Source: Helicobacter bizzozeronii CCUG 35545 (GTDB lineage: Bacteria; Campylobacterota; Campylobacteria; Campylobacterales; Helicobacteraceae). From it: 64,000 nucleotides of DNA. Every line of letters begins with the position of its first letter. The stretch's first letter is position 1. Shown here piece after piece: positions 40,172-51,607 of the stretch. A model generated the notes under the pieces. That model was given only the letters and a program-made list of their open reading frames with translations. It was not told where the DNA came from and made no database searches. Made by a program: the position numbers and the translations under genes. Where the stretch lies: the NCBI GenBank assembly GCA_000263275.1, contig CAGP01000129.1, positions 1 to 64,000 of the forward strand, read 5' to 3'.

Positions 40172-41421
40172 GGGATGTGCTCCACAAACCCCGCATCCAC
40201 CTCTGCCATTTTATCAGCCACCATTTGGGGAAGTTGGGGTGGGGGGTTTGCAAATCTATTCCATTGTAGGCGTAAATCTCCACGCAACGCCCAAAACCAT
40301 CGGGAGTTTGGAGCAAGGCATCAATTTTGGGGTGGTAAATCACATGGTGGTTGGCGTGCATGGATTTAGGGTAGGGCGCAAAGCGTTTAAAGGTGTTGCC
40401 ATTGCTGATCACAAAAAATAGGCCCTAGCCCCAAAGCCACGCAAAAATGCGGGATCGCTGTTTCATTAGACACAATAAAGCGCGCTTGGCAGAGCACAGA
40501 TAAAAGTTCCATTAAGCTTGTTTTGCCCGCTAAGTTGAGGGCATTTGGGATTTTTTTGGGCTAATTGCAAGCCCTCTAAAGCTTCATTGGGCGAGCCACA
40601 CAGCACAATCTGGAAGGCTGGATTGATTTTTTTGGGCAAGGGCCATCCATGAGTCTAATGCCCATTTTCTTTTAGGGTTGCCAGCCCCCAAAAAGAACAC
40701 GCCGTAATCTTGCGTGGGCTGTGCAAAGCCAGTCTTGGCACTCAAGGGCGGGGGTGGGGGGAGTTCTAGGCGCACTTGGCTTAAGGGTTGTTGCAACAAC
40801 TGGCTAAAAAATTCCTTGTTGCGTTCAAATTCAAACAGGACTTCTGGGGAATTGTTTATAAAGCGTGTATAGGCATGATCTAAGAATCCGGGTCTAGGGG
40901 TATTAACAAGCCATTGATTCACCTGCTCAAAACCTAAATGGCCTATTTTGTGCTGGGCATTAATCAGGCTGACTAAGAAATCATCTCGGTAGGTAGAGCG
41001 GTGGAATACAGGGTTTAGCACCACCTCATAACTTTTTTTGGTTGAGCACATAGATTGTCTTAAGGCGGTAAAACAAAGGGAAGCGTTTCCAAGAACCCCA
41101 CTTAGAGGTGTCCAAAAGGATCAGATGATCAATGTAGGGGCGATCGTAGGCATCAATCACTTCTAAAAAATCCTTATTGCACAAGAGCGTGATCTCATAG
41201 CCAGCGTAGAACTCCCTTAAGGGTTGTAAAAAATTCCTAAAGAGCACATAATCGCCAATGGTGTCTAACTTCATCAGTAATAAAGTTTTGGGGCGGATGG
41301 GTTGCTTTTGGATTTTGCGCAACACCCACACCATTAAAGAGGCTAGGGAGTAAGAGACCCTTTCAAGCCATAGGCGCACATGGAGGCGTAAATGGGCTAG
41401 AACGCCTAAATGCCCGTTCAA
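40168..41421 (-). CDS. Glycosyltransferase family 9 (heptosyltransferase-like), multiply frameshifted
   Basis: Likely adds a sugar to lipopolysaccharide core. TTG 41421 follows AAGGGGG. TLLLMKLDTIGDYVLFRNFL is the GT9 N-terminal motif, YGVFFLGAGNPKRKWAL is the start of the donor-binding half, and IVSNETAIPHFCVALGLGP is the GT9 C-terminal motif. At least five breaks: A7 near 41030-41040 (LNQKKSYEVVLNPVFHRS when fixed), A7 near 40630, A7 near 40550, A6 near 40412-40420 and C6 near 40240 (needs C7). A/T runs need one less base and the C/G run one more. The repaired protein ends GFVEHIP at 40168. No piece as written would be active. Confidence 0.72.
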
Positions 41422-41433
41422 TGTTTGACCCCC

Positions 41434-41961
41434 TTAAGAAGTTTTCATCAAGCCTAGCAGGGCTTCTTTACTAAAGCTGGGCGTGTTGAGCGTGGGGGGT
41501 TTGCTAAAGACTTGTTTTTGACTCACGCTTTCTTGGATTTTGCCCAAGGCATGCTTGATGATCTCTAGGCGATCGTGCAAATACGCTGATAAATGCTCAG
41601 CCCCTTGAGTTTCTAACAATTCTAGCGGGTTGGCTGCTTGCACCTCTAGGTTCTCGCTCTCCAAGCTAATCACCAACGACCCCCCAAAAAGGGCTTGCCC
41701 CAAGAATTGCGCCTTTTGCACCACCTCTTGCATCTGCGCCTCAGTGTTGCCCTGCCCGAGTGTGGGGATGAGCTTGAGCAATTTTTGGCAGGCAATCTGC
41801 AAGGTCTGCAAAGCCCCGATGCTTTCATTGATACCCTTGATCTCGCGACTAAATTTATCAATCTTGGCGGATTTTTGCTGGGTGTCTAGGATTTCTAAAC
41901 TCTGGGTGTCAATCGCGCCTAAGTGCTTTTGCAACGCTTCTAGCATGTTCTGTTTCAACAT
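41434..41961 (-). CDS. Coiled-coil protein, possibly FlgN-like flagellar chaperone
   Basis: 175 residues from ATG 41961 (AAGGATGGCAG upstream). Almost wholly helical: MLKQNMLEALQKHLGAIDTQ, IKGINESIGALQTLQIACQK and HDRLEIIKHALGKIQESVSQ. No catalytic motif, signal or membrane segment. Length, helicity and the C-terminal FSKEALLGLMKTS tail would suit a FlgN-type export chaperone, but I cannot claim homology. It ends 13 bases before the glycosyltransferase start on the same strand. Confidence 0.6.
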   Translation of the reverse strand: MLKQNMLEALQKHLGAIDTQSLEILDTQQKSAKIDKFSREIKGINESIGALQTLQIACQKLLKLIPTLGQGNTEAQMQEVVQKAQFLGQALFGGSLVISLESENLEVQAANPLELLETQGAEHLSAYLHDRLEIIKHALGKIQESVSQKQVFSKPPTLNTPSFSKEALLGLMKTS

Positions 41962-42068
41962 CTGCCATCCTTGTAGTGAGATAAACAAGACAAGCATTTT
42001 TCGTTCCGCTAGAATTGGACAAGTTTTTTTAGGTATAATGATAGGCTAATTTTGAAAAAAGAAAGTCT

Positions 42069-43410
42069 ATGAAGCGTATTTTTTTCCTTTTAGTGATCTG
42101 TTGCTATTTTGCCAGTGGCGCAGAGAAAAATGCTCGCATGGCTATTGGTGCGGAAAAGAGTGTCCATGTGGTGAAAAAAGCAGGTGGTGAAAAAGCACCC
42201 ACCTTATTGCTCATGGGCGGGATTCAAGGCGATGAGCCGGGCGGGTTTAACGCCACCGATGTTTTTTTAATGCACTATAAAATTTTGTCGGGGAATGTGT
42301 GGGTGGTGCCGGTTTTAAACCGCTATGCGATGCTCTTAAACCACCGCGGGATTTATGGCGATTTGAATCGCAAATTTGCGTATTTAAACCCCAAAGACCC
42401 CGAATACCCCTTAATCCAGTCCATTAAGGGGCTGGTGGTCGATCCCCAAGTGCAGGTGATCATGCACTTGCACGATGGGAGCGGGTTTTACCGCCCCACT
42501 TATAAAAGTGCGTTGCTTAATCCCAGGCGTTGGGGCAATTCCTCGATCATCGATCAAGATGAGTTGCCCGGTGTGGAATTTGGGCACTTAAAACGCCTCT
42601 CTTTAGGGATCACCGATCATGTCAATCAGTTTTTTGCTTAAACCCTTGCACAAATACCATGTCCGCAACACCCACACGGCACGGGGTGATAAAGAGATGG
42701 AAAAAGCCTTAACTTACTTTGCTATCAAACATAAAAAAGCCGCTTTTGCCAACGAAGCCAGCAAAGAGCTTTCTTTAGCCCAGCGGGTATATTACCACCT
42801 TTTAGCCATTGAGGGGCTGATGCAAGAGGTGGGGATCACCTACACCAAAGATTTTACCCTCAAGCCCGCTAATATTTACCGCCTCATTAACGACCCCAAT
42901 CTCACCCTGACCATGAATGAAAATATCCTCCTGCCCTTGTATGGTTTGCGCAGCCAGCTTAAATTTTTCCCCTTCCCCAAAGACACACCCATTAATCAGA
43001 TCAGCTTGCAATCCCAAAGCTATATCTTGGGGCTCTTGCCCCGCAAAAACCAAATTTGGCTCAAGTATGGCAACAAACTGATGACTCGCCTACACCCGCT
43101 CTATTTGGATTTCGATCATAGCCTTAAGGATATTGATATTGAAGTTGATGGGAAAATCACAAGTGCGGCACCTGCTAGTGTATTGGAAGTCAAACGCTCT
43201 TTTAAGATTTTGCCCAAAGAGGGTTACCGCGTGAATGTGATTGGGTTTTCCCTCAAAAATGGCGGGAAAAAACCCAATGAAGTGGGCGTTAAAATCGCCT
43301 ATAAAAACTTGGACCAACGCTACTCCATTGATAGAGGGGGCAAGATTTACCGCATTGAGATTTACAAAGGCGATGCCTTTAGTGGTATGGTTTTGGTGCG
43401 TTTCATTTGA
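42069..43410 (+). CDS. csd4: Csd4/Pgp1-type D,L-carboxypeptidase (M14), frameshifted at T6
   Basis: Periplasmic zinc peptidase that trims peptidoglycan tripeptides to dipeptides and sets helical cell shape. A signal peptide (MKRIFFLLVICCYFASG) is followed by MGGIQGDEPGGFNAT, whose Gln and Glu replace the usual HxxE zinc ligands as in H. pylori Csd4, and HLHDG (about residues 133-137) supplies the histidine. The frame breaks at T6 42630-42635; T5 gives HVNQFLLKPLHKYHVRNTH. C-terminal beta domains follow, ending GMVLVRFI. About 447 residues when repaired. The stop overlaps the magIII start (TGATG). Confidence 0.88.
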
Positions 43411-44089
43411 TGCCCTTTTCTAGTTTAGAAATTTTAACCGCACTCAAAGCCTTAGATTTGCTCCACAATGCCCCGCCCCTGTGGTGGCCAAATGCGGGTT
43501 TTTTTGAGGTGGTGATAGGGGCGATTTTGACACAAAATACCCGCTTTGAGCGCGCCAAGCAATCCCTAGAGAATTTAAAAGCACTGGGGATTTTAAGCCC
43601 AGATACACAAGCCACCCTCACATGCCTAGCCCACAGCCAGCCTAGCGATCTAGCCCCCCACATTGCCCCTAGTGGGTTTTACAACCAAAAGGCACACCGC
43701 TTGGTGTTGTTGAGTCAAAATATTTTAGAGAGTTTTGGGGACTTTGAGAGCTTTAAAGCCCAAGTGGATCGCGCTTGGCTCTTAGAGCAAAAAAGGGCTT
43801 GGCAAAGAGAGTGCCGATGCAATTTTAAATTATGCGTGTTTGCGCCCTATCTTGGTGGTGGATAAATACACCTACCAACTTTTATTATCTTTGGGGATGG
43901 ATATCCCCGAATATGACGATCTACAAGTCTTTTTAATTGCAGGGTCTGCAAGATCGCCTAGAGCAGACTTTAGCCCTCTATGAGCACCAACTAGACTTAG
44001 CCAGCATTTATGCGCGCTTCCATGGCAAAATTGTCGCTTGCATGCGCGCTAAAATCCATCTCAAGCCCTATTTAGAAGGAAAACCATGA
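43410..44089 (+). CDS. magIII: 3-methyladenine DNA glycosylase MagIII, frameshifted twice
   Basis: Base-excision repair enzyme of the endonuclease III superfamily. LLHNAPPLWWPNAGFFEVVI and GAILTQNTRFERAKQSLENL are the MagIII N-terminus; PSGFYNQKAHRL follows. A6 43789-43794 breaks the frame; A5 gives LEQKGLGKESADAILNYACL, the helix-hairpin-helix, then VVDKYTYQLLLSLG with the catalytic-type Asp/Lys. A further single-base break at about 43936-43942 restores LQDRLEQTLALYEHQLDLAS and RFHGKIVACM. About 225 residues when repaired. Unlike Nth it has no iron-sulfur cysteines. The stop overlaps the hemE start (ATGA). Confidence 0.85.
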
Positions 44090-45106
44090 TTTTTATTGAT
44101 GCCTGCCACAAAAAACAAACCCCTACACCCTATTTGGATGATGCGCCAAGCGGGGCGTTATTTGAGCGAATACCGCGCATTGCGCCAGCAAGCTAAAGAT
44201 TTTTTAGATTTGTGTTCTAATGTGGATTTAGCCACGCAAATCACGCTCCAGCCCGTGGAAATCTTGGGCGTGGATGCGGCGATTTTGTTTAGCGATATTT
44301 TGGTGATTCCCCATGTAATGGGTTTGGATTTGGAATTTATCCCCCAAATAGGACCCAAATTTTTACACACCATCAGCACCCTAGATCAGGTGCAGGCGTT
44401 GCAGTCTGGGGCTTATCAAAAATTAGATTTTGTCTATGAAACCCTTTTGAGCGTGCGGGCTAAATTAGACCCCTCTAAGGCACTCATTGGCTTTAGCGGT
44501 GCGCCTTGGACTTTGGCAACCTACATGATCGAGGGTGAGGGCAGTAAAACCTACCACAAATCTAAAAAATTGCTCTATACCCAACCCCATGTTTTGCATG
44601 CCCTCTTGGAAAAATTGAGCGTGGAACTGATTGCTTATTTGTCTAGGCAGATTCAAGCGGGGGCTGATGCCGTGATGATCTTTGATTCGTGGGCGGGGGC
44701 TTTGGAATTAGAAGCGTATTTAGAATTTAGTTGGAAATACATCCAGCACATCAGCCAAGCCCTTAAATTAAAACACCCCAACACCCCCATTATTGTTTTC
44801 CCTAAGGGCGTGGCGGGGTTTTTGGGGCATTTGGGCGGGGAGTTTGATGTTTTTGGGTGTGATTGGAGCACGCCACTAGATTTAGCCAAGCGCATTTTAG
44901 GCGATCGCTATGTGTTGCAGGGCAATTTAGAGCCTGCAAGGCTCTATGATAGAGATGCGATGTTAGAGGGCGTGGAGCGTATTTTAAAAGTGGTAGATAA
45001 GCAAGCGGGTTTTATTTTCAATCTAGGGCATGGCATGATCAAGGACTTACCTAGAGAAAACGCCCTAGAGTTGGTTAAATTCGTGCAAACCCAAACAGCT
45101 AGATAA
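44086..45106 (+). CDS. hemE: Uroporphyrinogen decarboxylase HemE, frameshifted near the start
   Basis: Decarboxylates uroporphyrinogen III to coproporphyrinogen III in heme synthesis. ATG 44086 (RBS GAAGGA) starts MIFIDAC; A6 44110-44115 breaks the frame, and A5 gives ACHKNKPLHPIWMMRQAGRY with the substrate-binding PxWxMRQAGR motif. The rest is intact: GVDAAILFSDILVIPH, GFSGAPWTLATYMIEG, FDSWAG and GNLEPARL. 339 residues, typical. Without the repair a TTG at 44096 would lose the first few residues only, so a slightly short but active enzyme is conceivable. Confidence 0.92.
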
Positions 45107-45108
45107 TT

Positions 45109-47101
45109 CTAGTATTTGAAGATATAGGTAAATTCCTCAAAAAGTTTGTTTTGGGCAAAAAACATGGTTTCTAACAGCGCGTCTAATTCATGATCAACAC
45201 GGATGAGCCGCCCGCCCTCTTTGGTTTTGAAGTAGTGGGGCTTGTTGTGTAAGTAGTTGAGAATTTGGGTGTAACGCGACAAAATGAGCTGGACATTGTT
45301 GCTCACAAGAACTTGTTTATCGGGTGCTAAGGGGGTGTTTAAAAAATAATCATAGAGGCGGTAACTGCAAGTGTCCAGCACATCAAAGGATTGTAGGCTT
45401 CTGGTGAGCGATTCGATGGTTTTAGGATCGGGGGTTTCTGTGCGCGCACTTTTCATGCAGGTCTTAAAAGCGTCCAGCTGTCTTAAAAAAAGCGTTTTGG
45501 ACTTCTAGGGCGATGCGGGGCTTGTTTTGAATCGTGGTTGCCAAAAGATGGTGCAGGGTGGCAATGAGGTGGCGGGCATGCTGGATAAATTCATCTTTAT
45601 CGTATTTGGGCCACACAAACAAAAACACGACATAGACAATCAAAATCCCCAAGATAATATCTAAAAAACGGAAAGCGACAATATCTACAAAGTTGTATTT
45701 GAGTAGCGAAAAGCACAGCACAAAAGAGAACATCAAGGACATAGACCAAATCACATAAGAATAGACCTTAAGATAAATGAACAAAAAACACGCTCGCCAC
45801 CAAAAAGGCGTAAAAAATGGGGCTTTTAGCAAACAAACCCACCACAATTAAGCCCAAGATCAAGCCAATGCAAGAGCCCGTGATGAGTTCGGCTTGGGCT
45901 TCTTTGGTGCTCCCTAAAGAAGTGCGGGATACAAAGAGGGTTGCCATCGCAATCCACATGCCATGGTTAAACCCAAAGTAGCGGGCAACAAACACGGCAA
46001 TACCCATTGCAAGGGCGTATTTAGAGGCGTATTGGAAGATGGGGTGTTTGAAATGGCATGCCTTCCAAATGTCTTTGAATGAAGCCTTGTGGGCGGGGTT
46101 GGGATCAACTAGGCTCTCCTCACCCCCCATGACAAAAACTTCCATTTTGTTATAGATAATGGCTAGGGAGTGTTGCAAGACCTTATCCACTTGGGGGTCT
46201 AGGCTTTCTAGGGCTTGTTTTTGCAAACAGACATTGTGGTTGGCAAAAATCCCAGCCAAGAGGCGTAAATTTTGGATCAGTTCCAAGCGGATAGGCTCTA
46301 GGGTGGGTTGGGTGAAATCGGCATAGATGGAGTGGATCGAGTGATACATCTCTTCTAAGGCATTGAGTTGGAACAAACTGCGTTGGATATTTTGGATTGC
46401 ATGGGGGTCTTTGATCTTGCTAGAGCGCGAGGTTAAAATAAATTTGGTGTTGTGGATTTGGGCGAGCACTTTGCTTTTGATCAAGTTGTAATCTGTGGGG
46501 CTATTGACATAACGCAACATCAATTCCATGCTAGAAAGTAAAGTGGTGAAGCGTTTTTGGGTGAAGTAGCTGTATTTAGAGACAAAAATAAAATACTGGA
46601 TGGCAATACTCAATAGCCCAAGCGTAGTGATCATGGTGAGGATTTGCCTAAAATCAATGGGTGCGCCCGAATCGATATAAAGACAAGTAACCAGCCCATT
46701 GGAAAGAGCCATGTTGCACACTTTATGCAAGTCCAAACTATAAGCACTAGAGAGCCCCACCAAAAAAAGTTACAATCAAAATCGGGACACACAGCCACGC
46801 CCCAAAGTGCGCTAAGGGGTAGAACAGCACCACATTAAAACAGCTGATGGCAATAAAAAAGCAACAAATACCCAATTTCGTGTTTTTTGTCGCTGAGTAG
46901 CAGGCTAAGATAATACAGAAAAATAGTTTGCAGACCCGCCCAAATCACCACATACCAGCCAAAGAATAATGCCCCTAGCCCCGCACAAATAAAAGTTGTA
47001 ATAGTCGCTTTAAGGGCATAGACAAGGCTAAAATAGCCCGGGTCGTAAAGGTGGATCGTGCGTTTGAGGCGATCTAATAGGCTAGTGGGTGAGGCAATCA
47101 T
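45109..47101 (-). CDS. FUSC/YccS-type inner-membrane protein, multiply frameshifted
   Basis: Large membrane protein with two blocks of helices and two soluble parts, the layout of fusaric-acid-resistance (FUSC/YccS) proteins. It starts MIASPTSLLDRLKRTIHLYD, then helices LVYALKATITTFICAGLGAL and WAGLQTIFLYYLSLLL; the second block has MWIAMATLFVSRTSLGSTKE, which is close to the FUSC motif after the helices. Breaks near 46860, 46768, 45780 and 45485 are all at T/A runs of 6-7 and are repaired by removing one base (for example ASVFFIYLKVYSYVIWSMSL). About 660 residues when repaired. Substrate unknown. It follows mrp on the same strand by a few bases. Confidence 0.72.
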
Positions 47102-47104
47102 GCT

Positions 47105-48205
47105 TTAATGAATAGTGGGCTGGATTTGCTTGTTATCGGCTAATTTTTCTTGTTGCACTTTGCTTAAAAATTCTAGTAATTGGGAGCTAGCTTGGCTGTA
47201 GGCTTGGCTCACTTTGGAATGGGGGTGGGTGATATAAATAGGTGTGCCCTTATCCCCCCCCTCCCGAACTTGGATTTCTAGGGGGATTTGGGCTAATACT
47301 TGGGTTTGGTAGCGTTTGGCTAGGGTGTCTAGCGTGTTTTTGCCAAAAATCTCGCTCACTTGTGCGCAATGGGGGCAGACAAACCCGCTCATGTTTTCAA
47401 TGATGCCTGCAATGGGGATATGCAAACGGGCGAACATGTCCAAACTGCGGCTAGCATCATCTAGGCTCACGCTTTGGGGGGTGGTGATGGTGATACCCGC
47501 ACTAATAGGCACGGCTTGGGCTAGGGTGAGTTGGGCATCCCCAGTGCCTGGGGGCATATCCACGACCAAAATATCCAACTCGCCCCATAAAATATCAGTC
47601 AGCATTTGCTCGATGGCGCGCATCAGCATGGGTCCGCGCCAAATCAAGCTCTGCCCCTCTTCATAGAGCAAGCCCATGCTCATGCTTTTGATTTTATAGG
47701 CTTCTAGGGGGATGAGCTTTTTACCACTGGGATCGGTGCTGGGATTGACTTCCATTAAACCCAGCATTCTAGGGATATTAGGGCCATAGACATCGGCATC
47801 TAAAAGCCCGACTTTTTGATTTTGTGTAGCAAGGGCGAGGGCAAGATTAACACTTGTGGTGCTCTTGCCCACCCCACCCTTACCAGAGCTAATCATCACC
47901 ACATGCTTAATGTTGGGGGCTAGATTCTTGGTTGTGGGTTCGGGGGTCTGTTTGGCTTCCCGTTTGGGGGGGGTTTTGATGTCAATATGGCAATTTTCAA
48001 TGCCCAAATCCTGCATTTTGGCTAGAATGTCGGTTTTGAGAGTTTGACTCACTTCTGGCGAGCTAGAAGGGATGTCTAACAAAAGGGCTAACTTTTTTTC
48101 ATGGAGGGTGATATTTTTGACAAAGCCAAAGCTCACAATGTCTTTTTCAAAATTGGGGTAGATCACGCTCTTTAAAACGCCTAGAACCGCATCTTGTGTA
48201 ATCAT
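47105..48205 (-). CDS. mrp: Mrp/NBP35-family iron-sulfur cluster carrier ATPase
   Basis: Carries and delivers Fe-S clusters to apoproteins in the cytoplasm. 366 residues, intact. N-terminal DUF59-type domain (residues 1-75), deviant Walker [12 protein letters not shown] (107-117), [27 protein letters not shown] and the cluster-binding CPHC at about residue 276. AAGGATC precedes ATG 48205. Matches H. pylori HP0207 in my memory. Confidence 0.93.
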   Translation of the reverse strand: MITQDAVLGVLKSVIYPNFEKDIVSFGFVKNITLHEKKLALLLDIPSSSPEVSQTLKTDILAKMQDLGIENCHIDIKTPPKREAKQTPEPTTKNLAPNIKHVVMISSGKGGVGKSTTSVNLALALATQNQKVGLLDADVYGPNIPRMLGLMEVNPSTDPSGKKLIPLEAYKIKSMSMGLLYEEGQSLIWRGPMLMRAIEQMLTDILWGELDILVVDMPPGTGDAQLTLAQAVPISAGITITTPQSVSLDDASRSLDMFARLHIPIAGIIENMSGFVCPHCAQVSEIFGKNTLDTLAKRYQTQVLAQIPLEIQVREGGDKGTPIYITHPHSKVSQAYSQASSQLLEFLSKVQQEKLADNKQIQPTIH

Positions 48206-48241
48206 TTTGATCCTTAAATTGAGGGTAGCCCAAACTTATAC

Positions 48242-50146
48242 CTATTTTTGCTTAACATTTATTAAAGCTGGGCGGTGCTTGGGGGGTTTGGGGTGTGTGG
48301 GGGTCAAAGCGGGCGTGCGGTGTGGTGTTTCTTTTATCAAGTCTTTAGAGGGAGTGAGGTATTGGTATTTAACCAAAGTTTGGATAATCTGCTTGAAGAT
48401 CGGGGCGGCGGTTTGACTCCCATAATACTCCTCACTCCCCAGAGAGCCAAAGACCACCACACCCACCACAAAGGTGTTTTTCTTGTCCTTAGCAAAGCCA
48501 AAAAACGAGCTGTTGTAAATGTCGGTGTATTTGCCATTATTAGCCGTCCTAGCCGTGCCCGTCTTGCCCCCCACAACCAAGCCCTCCACTTGTGCGCTTT
48601 TGCCCGTTCCATGCGTTACCACCTTGATTAAGAGCTTTTGCATGGTGTGTGCACTCTGGGGGGTGATCACTTGTCTAGGTGGGGCTAGATCGGGGATAAA
48701 AACATCACCATTAGGGGCGTTGTAGCGTTGGATCAAGTGGGGGGTGGTTATCTCGCCTTGGTTGGCAAACACGCCATAGGCTCTTAGTAGTTGTAAAAAG
48801 GTCGTGCGCAGACCATAGCCATAGGAGGCAGTGCCTTTATAAACTTCACGATTAAGCAGTTTCACGCTGGGGATCAGCCCGGTTTTTTCATAGGGGAGCT
48901 CAATACCAGTTGGCTCAGCAAACCCAAAATTCTTAAGCCCGGTGTAAAATTCCTGCCCGCTTAGGCGTTTGGAGAGCTTGATCATGCCCACATTGCTGGA
49001 GCGCACCAAAACATCTTCAATCGTATTTTGTTTGAGTGGGGCAAGATCGTCTTTGATGGTGTATTTGCCCAGCTTGTAAAAACCATGGTTTAAATCAATT
49101 AGCTGGGTGGTTACAATGCGTTTTTTATCCACTAAAAGCGAATAGACAATGGGTTTTATGGTGCTGCCCGGCTCAAAAGAGAGCTCGGCGGCATCGACAT
49201 TCAAAGCGGGGTAATCGCTCTTTTGGATATTATTGGGGTTAAAGCGATTGGTGGTGGCCAAAGCCAGTAACTCGCCATTATGGGGGAGGTAGATTCCAGC
49301 GATGATTTGCTTAGACTTATAATGGGCTTTGGCATGATCTAAGATTTTTTCTAGCTCGCGTTGCAACCTTAAGGGGATACTCAATGCCAAGTCATAGCCA
49401 TTTTCGCGGGGCTGACTCTTAAAAGTCTTGTCCTCAATGAGATTAAAACCCAAATCACGCTTGCCCGTGTCCTGCCCATCTTGCTTGGGGGCTAGTATCT
49501 TATTCTTAAATTTTTCAAGCCCCTTGACACCTTCTACCAAAGTGATTTTAGAAACATCGATTTTTTTTGACATACCCCACCAGCGGTTCAAAATTGTCAG
49601 CATAAAGGTAGTTGCGTGCAATCCCGCTCACCTCGATACTCAAGCCGATCTTAGGCACGACTTTTTTTGCTCGAGTCTTCATATTCGACAAAGACATTGT
49701 AAGCCAAGAATTTGGCATTGAGTTGGCGCAAACTGGCTGCGGTGTTGGCGTTGATATTGTAAGAGAGGGTTACAAAGCCCTCTTGAGAAAATTTTTCGGC
49801 GATGATGGACTTAGGGATATTGGTATAAATGGAGAGCAGATCGATAAAAAACTGCTTTTTTATTGGGGTCAATGGAGAGGGTGTTAAACCCCACTTTAAA
49901 GAGTTTTTGGCTACTAGCCAAGCTAAAACCATCTTGGCTATAAATGGTGCCCCGTGTGGCAATATCGGTCTTGGTAACCACAAAAGCGGGCATTTTACGG
50001 GGTAAGAGGGCTTTAAAAAACACCACCACGACAAACAAAACCAACGACCCAAAAATGACCATAAAGATCAGTAGTAGGCGTTCTGTGCGTCTGGGTCCTA
50101 AATCTTGGGGGGTATTGGGGCTGGCTTGTGGCGCAGACTCCATCAA
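48242..50146 (-). CDS. ftsI: Peptidoglycan transpeptidase FtsI (PBP3), frameshifted three times
   Basis: Septal cell-wall synthesis enzyme, essential. A cytoplasmic start (MMESAPQASPNTPQD), one membrane helix (LLLIFMVIFGSLVLFVVVVF), a dimerisation domain, and a transpeptidase domain with SxxK in SFEPGSTIKP, SSN in LVRSSNVG and KTG in VVGGKTGTAR. Breaks at T6 49856-49861, T7 49662-49668 and T8 49561-49568 (plus strand); removing one base at each gives DPNKKQFFIDLL, SSKKVVPKIGLSIEV and GYVKKIDVSKITLV. The C-terminal tail is proline and histidine rich. About 630 residues when repaired. Downstream of fliE as in HP1557-HP1556. Confidence 0.9.
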
Positions 50147-50175
50147 AACTTCTTAAAATCCGCGCCTACACCACG

Positions 50176-50478
50176 CTAAATCTGTGTCCTTAGAAGTTCT
50201 TTGTAAGCACTAATGGCTTTGTTGCGCACTTCCAGCATCAACTTCATGCTGGTTTCTGCCTTGCCAATGGCGATGGCGGCTTGGTGCAAGTCCTTCACTT
50301 GCCCAGTCGCCATGTCCGCTAAGGCTTTATCAGACTCCATCTGCGTGTTGTTGAGCTCATCGATCGAGCGCTTGAGCATTTGGGAGAACTCCCCTTTCTC
50401 CATTAGATTCTCATTCGTCCTTGAATCTAAAGGAGTGCTGGCTTTGCCTAACCCTATATCTGTGTATAAAGTTTTCAT
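50176..50478 (-). CDS. fliE: Flagellar hook-basal body protein FliE
   Basis: Links the export gate/MS ring to the proximal rod. 100 residues from ATG 50478 (AAGGAG upstream): MKTLYTDIGLGK, FSQMLKRSIDELNNTQMESD, and the conserved C-terminal AETSMKLMLEVRNKAISAYK. Intact. Last of the flgB-flgC-fliE cluster, probably under the sigma-54 promoter before flgB. Confidence 0.93.
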   Translation of the reverse strand: MKTLYTDIGLGKASTPLDSRTNENLMEKGEFSQMLKRSIDELNNTQMESDKALADMATGQVKDLHQAAIAIGKAETSMKLMLEVRNKAISAYKELLRTQI

Positions 50479-50549
50479 TTCGACTCCTTGCATCCTATAT
50501 CTCCTATATCGTCCCTTCTTGGATAACCTTTAAGCCTTGTTGTTAAAAC

Positions 50550-51043
50550 TTAGGCTTGGAGCATGCTAATGGCGTTGGCTGCCATATTCTTGGTGCTTTG
50601 AAACGCCGCAACATTGGCTTGATACGCCCTTGTGGCTTCGATCAAGTCTGCCATCTCCACCACGGGATTAACATTGGGGTAAGACACATAGCCATTGGCA
50701 TCGGCATCCGGATGCGTGGGGTCATATTTCAAAAGCGGTGCTTTATCATCACGCACAATCTTATCCACATAAACGCCCATGATGGGGGGGTTGGGGTTTT
50801 TCAATCCCATCGCTTTCATCCAAGGGGTCTTCATACTCCATCAAATTATTATTCTCAGCGAGTTTTTCGTTTCAAAATTTTGTTGAAGTCAAAGGACTTA
50901 AAGACCGCCTCTTGGCGGCGATAAGGTCCGCCCTCATCGGTGCGTGTGGTGTTGGCATTGGCGATATTGGAGGAGATAAGGTTAGCACGCACTCTTTGAG
51001 CGGATAACCCGTATCCACTGATGTCAAAACTAGATAAAAACAT
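50550..51043 (-). CDS. flgC: Flagellar proximal rod protein FlgC, frameshifted
   Basis: Rod protein between FliE/FlgB and the distal rod. Begins MFLSSFDISGYGLSAQRVRA with SSNIANANTTRTDEGGPYRR, the rod-protein N-terminal signature. The frame breaks after FNKIL near 50870, where removing one base gives EKLAENNNLMEYEDPLDESD, and again near 50795, giving IEKPNPPIMGVYVDKIV. It then continues VSYPNVNPVVEMADLIEATR to the conserved end ANAISMLQA. About 163 residues when repaired. Confidence 0.9.
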
Positions 51044-51057
51044 GTGCTGATCCTTTC

Positions 51058-51480
51058 TTAGATATTCTTAGCGGCATCGATGGCATAATTGACAATGCCC
51101 CGATGCTTCTTTAAAGCGGTGGTAAGAGCCAAATACATGGTCGAATTCTTACCCATCTCTGAGGTTTCGATGTCCAAATCCACGCTATTGCCATCATTCT
51201 TTGCCAAGTGCCCATCTCTAAAAAAGATGGTCGCCTTGTTGTCCTCATAGTCCTTAGGCTCTAAATGCCTTTTATTGGTAACTGCAAGTTCTAGGTGCTG
51301 ATCTTTTTGGTGATCGAACACCTCCGCTTTTTTGTGGGCGAGCAGAGTTTCAAAATCTAAATCCTTTGGGCGGTAAAAGGGCGTATCCACATTGGCGATA
51401 TTGCTTGCGATCAAATCCTGCCGTAAGGAGCGGTAATCCATCGCCTTATAAACTAGGGGATAGGCTTTAGATAAATCCAT
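51058..51480 (-). CDS. flgB: Flagellar proximal rod protein FlgB
   Basis: First gene of the rod cluster. 140 residues, intact: MDLSKAYPLVYKAMDYRSLR, LIASNIANVDTPFYRPKDLD (rod signature) and a C-terminal helix MYLALTTALKKHRGIVNYAI. A sigma-54-type promoter lies 40-55 bases upstream, in keeping with the class 2 (RpoN) regulation known for flgB in H. pylori. Confidence 0.95.
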   Translation of the reverse strand: MDLSKAYPLVYKAMDYRSLRQDLIASNIANVDTPFYRPKDLDFETLLAHKKAEVFDHQKDQHLELAVTNKRHLEPKDYEDNKATIFFRDGHLAKNDGNSVDLDIETSEMGKNSTMYLALTTALKKHRGIVNYAIDAAKNI

Positions 51481-51519
51481 GTCAAATCCTTTCTACTCGT
51501 GCCCTGCTTATTCCAATAA

Positions 51520-51535
51520 AGCAAGGAGCATTCCA
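51520..51535 (-). promoter_or_regulatory. Sigma-54 (RpoN) promoter for flgB
   Basis: On the minus strand the sequence reads TGGAATG-CTCC-TTGCT, matching the TGGCACG-N4-TTGCW consensus with exact GG-to-GC spacing. It lies upstream of flgB in the divergent flgB/ftsW gap. Confidence 0.75.
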
Positions 51536-51558
51536 CTAACAAGCCTCTAATTTTGCTG

Positions 51559-51564
51559 TATAAT
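51559..51564 (+). promoter_or_regulatory. -10 box for ftsW
   Basis: TATAAT 43 bases before ATG 51608, preceded by TTTTGCTG, in the divergent gap shared with flgB. Confidence 0.45.
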
Positions 51565-51607
51565 GATAGCATATTTTAACTAATTCTGATTAATCGCAAG
51601 GTTTTTT

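Noticed and set aside
40155-40421. Plus-strand frame after the FtsL-like gene
   Set aside because: It is the antisense of the repaired C-terminal part of the GT9 glycosyltransferase, which shows real family motifs.
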